This document shows positions 1-7,881 of a stretch of DNA of 64,000 bases, in pieces (positions within the stretch are counted from its first letter, which is position 1; each line of letters starts with the position of its first letter). The stretch is from Maribacter spongiicola (lineage in GTDB: Bacteria > Bacteroidota > Bacteroidia > Flavobacteriales > Flavobacteriaceae). The stretch is from positions 1,677-65,676 of the forward strand of contig NZ_SOAY01000017.1 in assembly GCF_004364165.1 (NCBI RefSeq), given 5' to 3'. The notes under the pieces are model-generated. The model was given only the letters and a program-made list of their open reading frames with translations. It was not told where the DNA came from and ran no database searches. A program made the position numbers and the translations under genes.

Positions 1-1
1 A

Positions 2-430
2 GACGGAAACGGCATAGCATCCACGACCGATAACGGAGACGGTACATTTACCTTGACTTACGATGACGGAACAACTTTCACTACGTCGGATTTAACAGGT
101 CCTCAAGGAACTCCTGGAAATAACGGGGCAGATGGTGCGAATGGAGCGGATGGAGCTGATGGAAACGGCATAGCTTCGACGACCGATAATGCAAACGGTA
201 CTTTTACCTTGACTTATGATGACGGAACAACATTTACTACATCAGATTTAACGGGTCCAACAGGAGCTAATGGTGCTGACGGAAATGATGGAGCAGACGG
301 AAACGGCATAGCATCCACGACCGATAACGGAGACGGTACATTTACCTTGACTTACGATGACGGAACAACATTTACTACGTCGGATTTAACAGGTCCTCAA
401 GGAACTCCTGGAAATGATGGTGCTGACGGA
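2..430 (+). repeat. Near-identical tandem coding repeats (units of ~156, ~138 and ~135 bp)
   Basis: Three direct repeats begin at 2, 158 and 296, each with gacggaaacggcatagc or gatggaaacggcatagc. The first and third copies match over about 118 bp, with only a few differences seen (for example actttcact versus catttact). The middle copy carries more synonymous changes. Repeat length is a multiple of three, so copy-number change keeps the frame. The array begins outside the window. Confidence 0.85.
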
Positions 431-1645
431 GCAGACGGAGCAGATGGAGACGGCTTTACCGGAGGAAACTATAATGCAAGTACAGGAGTGGTTACGTTCA
501 CATCCGATGACGGATTAGGTTTTTCAACAGGTGATTTACGAGGTGCTGACGGAGCGGTTGGTGCGGACGGAGCACCAGGTGCACCAGGCCCAGCAGGTGA
601 CCCGGCAACAGATGATCAAACATTAAGTTTAACAGGAAGTGAATTGGCAATATCAGGTGGTAATAGTGTTAATCTATCAAGCTTATCAGACCATGATTGG
701 TATGAAGTAGGTACAACTACCGCGCCAGATGCTATTACAGATAATATTTTCACAGAAGGAAATGTAGGTATTGGTGTTCCTAGCCCTACTGGGACTCTTG
801 AAGCTTCAAGTACCTCAAATGTAGATGCTTTCTACTTTACTCAAAGCGCAGGGTTGACGGGTGAAAGAGATGTATTTACTATTGAAGATCAAGACGATGG
901 CGGTGGTGGTCAAGATGAAAGTTCTGTTTTAAAAATACATAAAAGTGGACCTATTAATACAGGTGATAATGGTTTTAGTTTAATAGAACTTACAAATTCT
1001 GGTGGCGATCCAGGAGATTATAAATACTGGATATCTGGTAGAACTACTGATGAAGGAGCTGTAGAATGGGGAGTTGATATAACAGATAACGATTACTGGT
1101 CTGAAGGTGGTATCACATTAGGTGTCAATGGTGCCGATGGCGGAACTTATAGTGGTGGTAATTTTAGAGTAGAATCTAATGGTGATACTGGTGTTGGTAC
1201 TACTACACCAGATGCACGATTAGATGTTGAGGGCGGTACGGTAAGATTCTCTGATTATGGATCTAATGCCGTTTCAGGTACACCAACAACATTATTGGGT
1301 GTTGAAGCAGATGGAGATATAGTAGAAGTAAACTCAATGAAATCTTCTAAGATTTTCTACCCACCTTCAATTGAAGTAGATGTAGCGACAACAGGTACGG
1401 GAAGAACAATCGATTTACATGATGAGTATATTAGTCAATATGGTACTCCGGCGGTAGCCAGCGCTGGCGCACCAGCAGCAATACCAACATATACAAATAC
1501 CGAGCTGTACTATTATGTAACTTATTATGATACTTCAGTATTCGCAAATGTAAGTGTAAGTGCAACGGGTATTATGACTTACGATGTAATTGCAGCACCA
1601 ACAGATTACAATACATTAATTAACGTAGTTTTTGTTGTTCAATAA
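2..1645 (+). CDS. Collagen-like triple-helix repeat surface protein (5' partial)
   Basis: The reading frame is open to the left edge, so the N-terminus lies outside the window; 547 codons are visible. The first ~150 residues are three copies of a unit with a short globular stretch (DGNGIASTTDN... TFTLTYDDGTTFTTSDLTG) followed by Gly-X-Y collagen-like triplets (GPQGTPGN, GADGANGADG). A diverged fourth unit (DGDGFTGGNYNAST) and a last run GAPGAPGPAGDPA follow. The remainder has GNVGIGVPSPTGTLEA and GVGTTTPDARLDVEGG, phrases common in flavobacterial tail-fibre-like adhesins. The C-terminus is a plain beta-rich segment with no T9SS sorting domain that I recognise. The protein is probably exported and surface exposed. 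It is followed 8 bp later by a T9SS type-B cargo gene and then an SprF-like gene, suggesting one transcription unit. The family assignment is good; the function is inferred. Confidence 0.8.
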   Translation, partial: DGNGIASTTDNGDGTFTLTYDDGTTFTTSDLTGPQGTPGNNGADGANGADGADGNGIASTTDNANGTFTLTYDDGTTFTTSDLTGPTGANGADGNDGADGNGIASTTDNGDGTFTLTYDDGTTFTTSDLTGPQGTPGNDGADGADGADGDGFTGGNYNASTGVVTFTSDDGLGFSTGDLRGADGAVGADGAPGAPGPAGDPATDDQTLSLTGSELAISGGNSVNLSSLSDHDWYEVGTTTAPDAITDNIFTEGNVGIGVPSPTGTLEASSTSNVDAFYFTQSAGLTGERDVFTIEDQDDGGGGQDESSVLKIHKSGPINTGDNGFSLIELTNSGGDPGDYKYWISGRTTDEGAVEWGVDITDNDYWSEGGITLGVNGADGGTYSGGNFRVESNGDTGVGTTTPDARLDVEGGTVRFSDYGSNAVSGTPTTLLGVEADGDIVEVNSMKSSKIFYPPSIEVDVATTGTGRTIDLHDEYISQYGTPAVASAGAPAAIPTYTNTELYYYVTYYDTSVFANVSVSATGIMTYDVIAAPTDYNTLINVVFVVQ

Positions 1646-1677
1646 TTAGCTAATTGAAGCATAGATTCCAAATCGAT

Positions 1678-3699
1678 TTGAAAAAAACGCATATATATAA
1701 AACCATATTTCTCAGTATTGTTACTACGATACTGGGGGTATTGGTATCTAACGCCCAGTTCTTACTTCAGGCACCTACGGATAGTGATCAAAATAACTTT
1801 CGTTGGTATGAAGCTTCAGACACGGCAACCGTACTTGGTACAGATTCTTTTTACGAAGTCACACAACCAGGTATTTACTATGCTACTTATGATGGTACTT
1901 TATGTGGTTCTAATGCAACAGGGTATTTTATTGTAACAGACTGTAATAATCCAGACAATGAAGTAACTATGGATATTACATCTAACGTACCAAGCACAGC
2001 TTCGGTAAGTTGGAGTCCGCCATTAATAGGTGATCAATTAAGCCCAATGGTCATAGCAACCGATGCTGTAGTAAAATATACTGCACTAGTAACCAAAGCA
2101 GGTAATACGTTTAGTCTACCAAATTTCACGGTGGTGTGTTTACCAGAGGCTGCAGATTTAGAAGATGACTTGGTAACTACAGACGAAGAAGTTCCGGTTA
2201 TTATAGACATTTATGCGAATGATGCCGATTTACCAGATGTAGGTGCTTTAACAACTACAAATCCAGCAAATGGTACGGTAACAATCGATGATGGTGGTAC
2301 ACCAAACAATCCGTTGGATGATATAGTAACCTATACTCCAGATGTTGATTTCAATGGTACGGACACTTTCGATTACACAATTTGTAATGCCTACGGTGAC
2401 TGTAGTACGGCAACGGTAACTATAGAAGTATTGCCAATATTAGATACTAACGATGATTCTATCGCAATTGACATCAATGCGATAACTGCAATAGATACAT
2501 GGCAAGTAAATGATAATGATTTACCTACAGATGGTACATTTAGTGTAACGCAACCAACCAATGGTTCAGTAACTGTTGACGATAATGGTACACCCAATGA
2601 CCCATCCGATGATATACCAACATATTTCCCGAATAATAATTACTTAGGCACAGATGCTTTTGATTATACGGTTTGTGATGCGGTGGGTAACTGTAGTACA
2701 TCGACCATTACAATTCTTATTAATCCGTTAGGGGTTGATATGGATAGTGATGATGATGGTATCGTTGATAGTTTTGAAGATCTGAATTTAGATGGCGATA
2801 ATGACCCATCTACCGATCCAACAGATTCCGATGGTGACGGCTTCCCAGATTATTTAGATATCGATGCAGATGGTGATGGTATACCAGATAATGTTGAAGC
2901 TCAAGCAACGGCAGATTACATTCCGCCTTCAGGGATCGACGCGAATACCAACGGTTTAGATGATGCGTATGAAGCTAATGGTTTAACTGGATTATTCCCG
3001 GTTGATACTGACGGAGATAACCTACCTGATTATTTAGATGAGGATAGTGATAACGATAATGTACTAGATGCTATTGAAGCTCATGACTATAATCATGATG
3101 GTATCGCAGATGTTGTTAGAATTGGTTCTGATAAAGATAATGACGGACTAGATGATGGCTATGAAGGTGCAATTTCAGTTGATATTGACGTCAATGATGA
3201 AATTGATGATCCTTACGCACAATTACCAAATACAGATAGTGATGAAGAGTCAGATTATAGAGATACCGATGATGACGATGATGGTATAGAAACCCGTGAT
3301 GAAGACGTCAACCTTAATGGAGATTATGTTGATGACGACTCTGACGATGATGGTATACCAAACTACTTAGATTCAGATTTAGGTCAGCTAGAAGAAGAAA
3401 TTGAAGTTTTCAACGTTATTACACCTAACGGTGATGGCATTCATGATGTTCTAAGAATAGACGGTCTACAGAATTACCCTAATAATACATTGAAAATCTA
3501 TAACAGATGGGGTGTAGCGGTATATATGACGAAGGCATATGATACAGAGGGTAACGTATTTGACGGAACGTCTGAAGGTCGAGTAACCGTAGACATGGAA
3601 AGTAAATTACCAGTAGGAACATATTTCTATATTCTAGATTATGAATTGCCGAACGGAGAAACAAAAACCTTGTCTGGTTACATATATATAAATAGATAA
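1678..3699 (+). CDS. T9SS type-B (gliding motility-associated C-terminal domain) cargo protein with cadherin-like and Ca-binding repeats
   Basis: A secreted modular protein of about 673 residues from the start chosen here. Order: signal peptide ending near VSNAQ; an Ig-like N-terminal part; two cadherin-like/tandem Ig units, each ending FDYTxCxxxGxCSTxT; a ~215-residue acidic stretch of thrombospondin type-3-like DxDxDG calcium-binding repeats; and a ~95-residue C-terminal domain beginning [16 protein letters not shown], with IYNRWG and GTYFYI. That last domain is the CHU_C/TIGR04131 sorting signal used for T9SS export, and type-B signals typically need an SprF-like partner, which follows directly. 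No ATG exists near the start. TTG at 1678 gives a compact signal peptide ([19 protein letters not shown]); TTG at 1654 is the alternative. Confidence 0.88.
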   Translation: MKKTHIYKTIFLSIVTTILGVLVSNAQFLLQAPTDSDQNNFRWYEASDTATVLGTDSFYEVTQPGIYYATYDGTLCGSNATGYFIVTDCNNPDNEVTMDITSNVPSTASVSWSPPLIGDQLSPMVIATDAVVKYTALVTKAGNTFSLPNFTVVCLPEAADLEDDLVTTDEEVPVIIDIYANDADLPDVGALTTTNPANGTVTIDDGGTPNNPLDDIVTYTPDVDFNGTDTFDYTICNAYGDCSTATVTIEVLPILDTNDDSIAIDINAITAIDTWQVNDNDLPTDGTFSVTQPTNGSVTVDDNGTPNDPSDDIPTYFPNNNYLGTDAFDYTVCDAVGNCSTSTITILINPLGVDMDSDDDGIVDSFEDLNLDGDNDPSTDPTDSDGDGFPDYLDIDADGDGIPDNVEAQATADYIPPSGIDANTNGLDDAYEANGLTGLFPVDTDGDNLPDYLDEDSDNDNVLDAIEAHDYNHDGIADVVRIGSDKDNDGLDDGYEGAISVDIDVNDEIDDPYAQLPNTDSDEESDYRDTDDDDDGIETRDEDVNLNGDYVDDDSDDDGIPNYLDSDLGQLEEEIEVFNVITPNGDGIHDVLRIDGLQNYPNNTLKIYNRWGVAVYMTKAYDTEGNVFDGTSEGRVTVDMESKLPVGTYFYILDYELPNGETKTLSGYIYINR

Positions 3700-3704
3700 T
3701 TAGA

Positions 3705-4658
3705 ATGTTGAATACCTTTATAAACATACTTAAGAAGAATTTTCTAAAACGAACTGTCGCTATAATGGCAGTTTGTTTTGGAGTGTTTTCTTATGGGCAG
3801 CAAGATGCGCAGTATACCCAGTACATGTATAACACCATAAGTGTAAACCCTGCATACGCAGGTTCTAGGGGGCATATTAGTATTGGTGCTTTACATCGTT
3901 CTCAATGGGTAGGTTTAGATGGTGCACCAACTACGCAAACTATTAATGTGCATTCACCAATTGGGTATAGAGGCGTAGGTTTAGGTTTATCGATCGTAAA
4001 TGATGAGATAGGTCCTACTTCAGAAACTAATTTTGATATTGATTTCTCATATACGGTTTGGACTTCGCAAGAAGGTAGATTAAGTTTCGGATTAAAAGCC
4101 AGTGCCAACTTGTTAGATGTTCGGTTTTCAGAATTAAACCAGTATACAACAGATCCAACCTTACAGCAAGATATTGACAATAGACTTTCACCAAATATTG
4201 GGGCTGGGGTGTATTATCATACCGAAAGATTCTATGCAGGTCTATCGGTACCTCGATTTTTGGAAACATCACATTTTCAAGAAACCAACCTTTCTACGGC
4301 TAAAGAACAAATGAACCTTTATTTGATAACTGGTTATGTTTGGGACCTAAATGAGTCTGTAAAATTTAAACCCGCATTATTGACAAAAGTGGTACAAGGT
4401 GCTCCGTTACAAGTAGATATATCGGCAAATTTCATGTTGAACGAAAAGTTCATTTTAGGAGCTGCCTACAGATGGGATGCCGCATTTAGTGGTATGGCAG
4501 GTTTCAATGTTTCCAATAAATTCTTAATTGGTATTGCGTATGATAAGGAAACTACAGACCTTGGTAATACTGCTTTCAATGATGGGTCATTTGAAATAAT
4601 TTTCAGATACGATTTCATTATGACCAAGAACAACTTAAAATCGCCACGTTTCTTCTAG
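3705..4658 (+). CDS. PorP/SprF family type IX secretion system membrane protein
   Basis: A 317-residue outer-membrane beta-barrel with signal peptide (VAIMAVCFGVFSYGQ). The hallmark family start of the mature protein is QDAQYTQYMYNTISVNPAYAGSRG. PorP/SprF proteins work with the T9SS. In Flavobacterium johnsoniae, SprF is needed to display the type-B-CTD adhesin SprB. The gene begins 5 bp after the type-B cargo gene, so this copy is most likely the dedicated partner of that cargo. The family call is firm; the pairing with the upstream gene is inferred from position. An internal ATG at 3765 is a less likely start because it would shorten the signal peptide's basic region. Confidence 0.93.
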   Translation: MLNTFINILKKNFLKRTVAIMAVCFGVFSYGQQDAQYTQYMYNTISVNPAYAGSRGHISIGALHRSQWVGLDGAPTTQTINVHSPIGYRGVGLGLSIVNDEIGPTSETNFDIDFSYTVWTSQEGRLSFGLKASANLLDVRFSELNQYTTDPTLQQDIDNRLSPNIGAGVYYHTERFYAGLSVPRFLETSHFQETNLSTAKEQMNLYLITGYVWDLNESVKFKPALLTKVVQGAPLQVDISANFMLNEKFILGAAYRWDAAFSGMAGFNVSNKFLIGIAYDKETTDLGNTAFNDGSFEIIFRYDFIMTKNNLKSPRFF

Positions 4659-4706
4659 ATTTTTCTTTTTATATATTCATCGTTACGAAAAATACCTAAA
4701 ACGCCT

Positions 4707-4714
4707 TATTTTTA
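4707..4714 (+). promoter_or_regulatory. -7-like box abutting idi
   Basis: TATTTTTA matches the Bacteroidota -7 consensus TAnnTTTG at seven of eight positions and ends only 4 bp before the ATG at 4719. If used, the mRNA would have almost no 5' leader. No good -33 TTG is visible. Confidence 0.35.
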
Positions 4715-4718
4715 CCTT

Positions 4719-5249
4719 ATGAAGGAAGAACAGGTAATTCTCGTAAACGAAAATAACGAGCAAATAGGCACTATGGCTAAGATGGAAGCCCATGAAAAGG
4801 CAGTTCTACATAGGGCATTCTCAGTATTTATTACAAATAACAGCGGTGAAATTATGCTGCAACAACGAGCGGCATCTAAATATCATTCGCCATTATTATG
4901 GACAAATACATGTTGTAGTCATCAGCGTGTAGGTGAAACTAATATTGAAGCAGGTAAACGTAGACTTCAAGAAGAAATGGGGTTTCAGGCAGAGTTAAAG
5001 GAATTGTTCTCATTTATTTATAAAGCTCCTTTTGATAATGGATTAACAGAGCATGAACTAGATCATGTAATGATCGGTAGTTATAATGCCGAACCAAATA
5101 TTAATCCCGAAGAAGTAGAATCATGGAAATGGATGTCTCCTGAAGCTATAAAAGAAGATATCGCTAATAATCCTCAAGAATACACGGCATGGTTTAAGAT
5201 TATCTTTGATAAGTTTTACGAACATTTGTTTAAAATGCCAGCGAAATAA
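4719..5249 (+). CDS. idi: Isopentenyl-diphosphate delta-isomerase, type I
   Basis: Interconverts isopentenyl and dimethylallyl diphosphate, supplying isoprenoids (quinones, carotenoids, undecaprenyl phosphate). It is 176 residues, the usual length. It has a Nudix-like fold with the catalytic Cys66 in WTNTCCSHQ, metal-binding His25 and His31 region (AHEKAVLHRAFSV), and the REEMGF-type Nudix helix (RRLQEEMGF). The catalytic Glu region is ELDHVMIG. The stop codon overlaps the start of the next gene by one base (taatg), so idi and the pterin synthase are translationally coupled. Confidence 0.96.
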   Translation: MKEEQVILVNENNEQIGTMAKMEAHEKAVLHRAFSVFITNNSGEIMLQQRAASKYHSPLLWTNTCCSHQRVGETNIEAGKRRLQEEMGFQAELKELFSFIYKAPFDNGLTEHELDHVMIGSYNAEPNINPEEVESWKWMSPEAIKEDIANNPQEYTAWFKIIFDKFYEHLFKMPAK

Positions 5250-5656
5250 TGAAAGTGAAAGTAAGTAGAAAAGCACATTTTAATGCCGCCCATCGTTTGT
5301 ATAGAAAGGATTGGGATGACAGCAAAAACACCGAAATTTTCGGAAAATGTAATAACCCTAATTTCCACGGACACAATTATGAGCTTGTTGTAAGCGTTAC
5401 AGGAGAGATAGACCCCGTAACTGGTTTTGTTATGGATATGAAGGTGTTAAAAGATCTGATCAAAGTAGAGATTGAAGATTATTTAGACCATAAAAATTTA
5501 AATATCGAGGTAGAAGAGTTTAAAACTTTAAACCCAACAGCCGAAAATATTTCAGTGATAATTTGGCAGAAGTTAAGACCACATATTCAAAAATCGCACG
5601 ATTTAGAAGTGGTGCTTTATGAAACGCCTAGAAATTTTGTAACGTTCTCTGGATAA
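5249..5656 (+). CDS. 6-pyruvoyl-tetrahydropterin synthase-type enzyme (PTPS/QueD family)
   Basis: 135 residues of the T-fold PTPS/QueD family. Zinc ligands are His15 (AAHRL) and His40/His42 (FHGHNY). The active-site Cys34 sits in CNNPNFHGH, a C-x5-HGH spacing. Animal 6-pyruvoyl-tetrahydropterin synthase has the same spacing (CNNPNGHGH), whereas bacterial QueD enzymes for queuosine usually have C-x3-HGH. Other phrases also follow the eukaryotic enzyme: GEIDPVTGFVMDM, LDHKNLN, TAENISVIIW, YETPRNFV. I therefore favour the biopterin-type reaction (7,8-dihydroneopterin triphosphate to 6-pyruvoyl-tetrahydropterin) over queuosine synthesis. That is inference; automatic annotation would probably say 6-carboxytetrahydropterin synthase. 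Confidence 0.88.
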   Translation: MKVKVSRKAHFNAAHRLYRKDWDDSKNTEIFGKCNNPNFHGHNYELVVSVTGEIDPVTGFVMDMKVLKDLIKVEIEDYLDHKNLNIEVEEFKTLNPTAENISVIIWQKLRPHIQKSHDLEVVLYETPRNFVTFSG

Positions 5657-5735
5657 TTCAAACATTAAAATGTAAGAAAAATCCTTAATTATCGTTATAA
5701 ACCTGAATTAATTGACCAACAAAATAAGATATACA

Positions 5736-6701
5736 ATGATACATCCTTTGAAATTTAGACCAATTTTGAAAGAAAGACTTTGGGGCGGTACTAAGCTTAA
5801 AGAAGTTTTTGGTAAGCCTATAGAAAGCGATATTACTGGCGAAAGTTGGGAGTTGTCTACCGTTAAAGGTGATATCTCTGTTGTTGCCAATGGTAGCTTA
5901 GCAGGTAAGTCACTTCAAGATCTTATAGACTCGAATGCAGAAGAGCTTTTGGGTAAAAGTGTTGTAGAACGCTTCGGAAAAGAATTTCCTATTCTTATAA
6001 AGTTCATCGATGCCAAACAAGATTTGTCCATTCAATTGCACCCAAATGATGCCTTGGCAAAAGAGCGACACGATTCATTTGGTAAGACTGAGATGTGGTA
6101 TATTATGGATGCTGATCCTAAAGCAGAACTAATTGTTGGCTTTAACAAAGATGTTACGAAAGAAGAATATGCTGAAAGTATTGCTAATGATACCTTGCTT
6201 GATCTTCTTAATTATGAAGAGGTTAAAGAAGGAGATACGTTCTTCATTAATACAGGTAAAATTCACGCAATAGGAGCAGGGGTAATGTTGGCAGAAATAC
6301 AACAAACATCTGATGTTACGTATCGTGTTTTCGATTTCAATAGAAAAGACAAAGAAGGTAATCTTCGTGAACTACATACAGATTTAGCATTAGATGCTGT
6401 AGATTATGAAAAGAAAGATGATTTCAAAGTCGCTTATGGTCATAATAAGAATGAGGTAAATACAATGGTAGATTGTCCTTACTTTAAAACTAACTTCATT
6501 GAGCTGACAGAGAATTTAGATTTAGACACTACACAGAGAGATTCATTTACAATATTTATGTGTGTTGGCGGTGAAGCTAAGATCAGCACTGATGAAGGTG
6601 AAGTTTCTATAAAAAGTGGAGAAACAGCGCTGTTACCAGCATCTACACAAATAATAAAATTGCAGTCTACAGGGGCTAAACTATTAGAAGTTACTATTTA
6701 A
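5736..6701 (+). CDS. manA: Mannose-6-phosphate isomerase, class I
   Basis: Zinc enzyme interconverting mannose 6-phosphate and fructose 6-phosphate, feeding GDP-mannose for surface polysaccharide or taking mannose into glycolysis. From ATG 5736 it is 321 residues, the short Bacillus-type form. Metal ligands are visible as Gln100 and His102 (SIQLHPND), Glu119 (GKTEMWY) and His177 (GKIHAIGAG). A longer frame opens at TTG 5712, but the ATG gives the standard start MIHPLKFRPILKERLWGG. It is co-oriented with the pterin synthase after a ~80-bp gap. Confidence 0.94.
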   Translation: MIHPLKFRPILKERLWGGTKLKEVFGKPIESDITGESWELSTVKGDISVVANGSLAGKSLQDLIDSNAEELLGKSVVERFGKEFPILIKFIDAKQDLSIQLHPNDALAKERHDSFGKTEMWYIMDADPKAELIVGFNKDVTKEEYAESIANDTLLDLLNYEEVKEGDTFFINTGKIHAIGAGVMLAEIQQTSDVTYRVFDFNRKDKEGNLRELHTDLALDAVDYEKKDDFKVAYGHNKNEVNTMVDCPYFKTNFIELTENLDLDTTQRDSFTIFMCVGGEAKISTDEGEVSIKSGETALLPASTQIIKLQSTGAKLLEVTI

Positions 6702-6734
6702 GGACTAATTAACCATAAGGAAGTTCAAAAATTG

Positions 6735-6742
6735 TACTTTTG
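6735..6742 (+). promoter_or_regulatory. Bacteroidota -7 box
   Basis: TACTTTTG fits TAnnTTTG exactly and lies 18 bp before the ATG at 6761, which would give a leader of about 12-14 nt. The -33 element is not obvious. Confidence 0.5.
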
Positions 6743-6760
6743 CAAAAAATATAATTAGAG

Positions 6761-7030
6761 ATGGCAAGTATTAAAAATTTAAAGAAAGATATTAATAATG
6801 TTCTTGGTGACATTATCGAAGGTGTTTATATAGTTGAAGCTGCTAATGGTACTTCGCATTCAAAAGAAGGCACCGCTATTATAGATGAGGCAATTTCTTC
6901 TTTTGATGAATTAGTTGCTAAAGTCAACAAAAACGATGTTGAGAACAAGAAAGCACATTTCAAAGAAGTTAGAAAAGACTTGGAAACTAAAGCAACCAAA
7001 TTAGTTGAAGACTTGAATAAGCTAGCTTAA
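6761..7030 (+). CDS. Small conserved flavobacterial protein, function unknown
   Basis: 89 residues, highly charged and entirely helical in appearance (MASIKNLKKDINNVLGDIIE; KKAHFKEVRKDLETKATKLVEDLNKLA). It has no signal peptide, no membrane segment and no cysteine. I recognise the pattern as a small protein widespread in Flavobacteriia, but I know no assigned function. It is transcribed from its own -7 box and closed by a strong terminator, so it is a monocistronic unit and probably abundantly expressed. A nucleoid- or ribosome-associated role is possible but unsupported. Confidence 0.8.
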   Translation: MASIKNLKKDINNVLGDIIEGVYIVEAANGTSHSKEGTAIIDEAISSFDELVAKVNKNDVENKKAHFKEVRKDLETKATKLVEDLNKLA

Positions 7031-7051
7031 TTTAAGACTACTTTAAAATTT

Positions 7052-7083
7052 AAAAAGCATCCTAATATTTTAGGATGCTTTTT
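7052..7083. terminator. Rho-independent terminator, bidirectional
   Basis: A perfect 14-bp stem (AAAAAGCATCCTAA / TTAGGATGCTTTTT) with a 4-nt loop and T-runs on both strands. It sits between two convergent genes and can serve both. Confidence 0.92.
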
Positions 7084-7107
7084 AATTTCATACAAACTGA
7101 GATAAAC

Positions 7108-7800
7108 TTATTTCTTCAAAAATGTAGCTAGTTCTTTACCATATTTTGATTCAGCAACCTCTGGTGAAAGTACACTGTATATAGAATCTAAATATTTGTT
7201 GTTGGCATCAGGTATTTCTTTTAAGGCAATATAAGGCGCTATAAACGACGATTTGTTATTAAGGGCGAAGTTAATGGCAAATGCATAGCCTCTCTGCGTA
7301 TTTCTATTGCTTATGTTTTCTAATGAATCGATGCTTATTTGACTAAGTTCATTCTCTGGCTGGGCGGCCTTCATCATTATCTCAATATTTCTTTTGTTAA
7401 TGGCAGACATAGTTTGCCTGTATTCTTCTAACTTTTCTTGAGTTTCAGAACCTGTAATTTTTGCCGTGGTGTCGAAAGTATTCCAATCTGTATTGATAGT
7501 TATGATACCTGGTTCGGCAAAGAAAGTTATACGGTCGTTAATATCGTTATTGTCTTTTTTATCTAAGTATAAATAGAATACCTCTGGACTCATTAATTTC
7601 GTTTTAAAAGAAAAATTTCCATCTCCGTTAATAGCAACGGAATCAACAGTAATTAAAACGGAGTCAGGTACATGTTGTAAATAAAGTGTTCCTTTTTTAA
7701 GACCTTTTATTTTACCCTTCACGGTCATGGTCTCCTCTGGGTTATCGCCACATGAACCTAATGTTAGTAATGCAGTAACAACAAATAATAATTTCTTCAT
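7108..7800 (-). CDS. DUF4369 domain-containing lipoprotein
   Basis: 230 residues with a lipoprotein signal peptide (MKKLLFVVTALLTLGSC, lipobox LGSC at Cys17). The body, VKGKIKGLKKGTLYLQHVPDSVLITVDSVAINGDGNFSF, is the DUF4369 beta domain. In Bacteroidota that domain usually forms the N-terminal half of thioredoxin-like (TlpA/AhpC) lipoproteins. Here the thioredoxin domain is absent: after DUF4369 there is only a helical tail and no CxxC. It is probably anchored in the periplasm-facing leaflet of a membrane. The role is unknown. Confidence 0.85.
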   Translation of the reverse strand: MKKLLFVVTALLTLGSCGDNPEETMTVKGKIKGLKKGTLYLQHVPDSVLITVDSVAINGDGNFSFKTKLMSPEVFYLYLDKKDNNDINDRITFFAEPGIITINTDWNTFDTTAKITGSETQEKLEEYRQTMSAINKRNIEIMMKAAQPENELSQISIDSLENISNRNTQRGYAFAINFALNNKSSFIAPYIALKEIPDANNKYLDSIYSVLSPEVAESKYGKELATFLKK

Positions 7801-7881
7801 TCTATTTATTTAGGTCGCAAATATCTATAAAATTTAATAATAAAGAACGCCATCCTTTATTTTGTTATTAAATATGAATCG

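Noticed and set aside
2..430. CRISPR-like array
   Set aside because: The repeats are long, in frame, adjoining without spacers, and encode collagen-like triplets.
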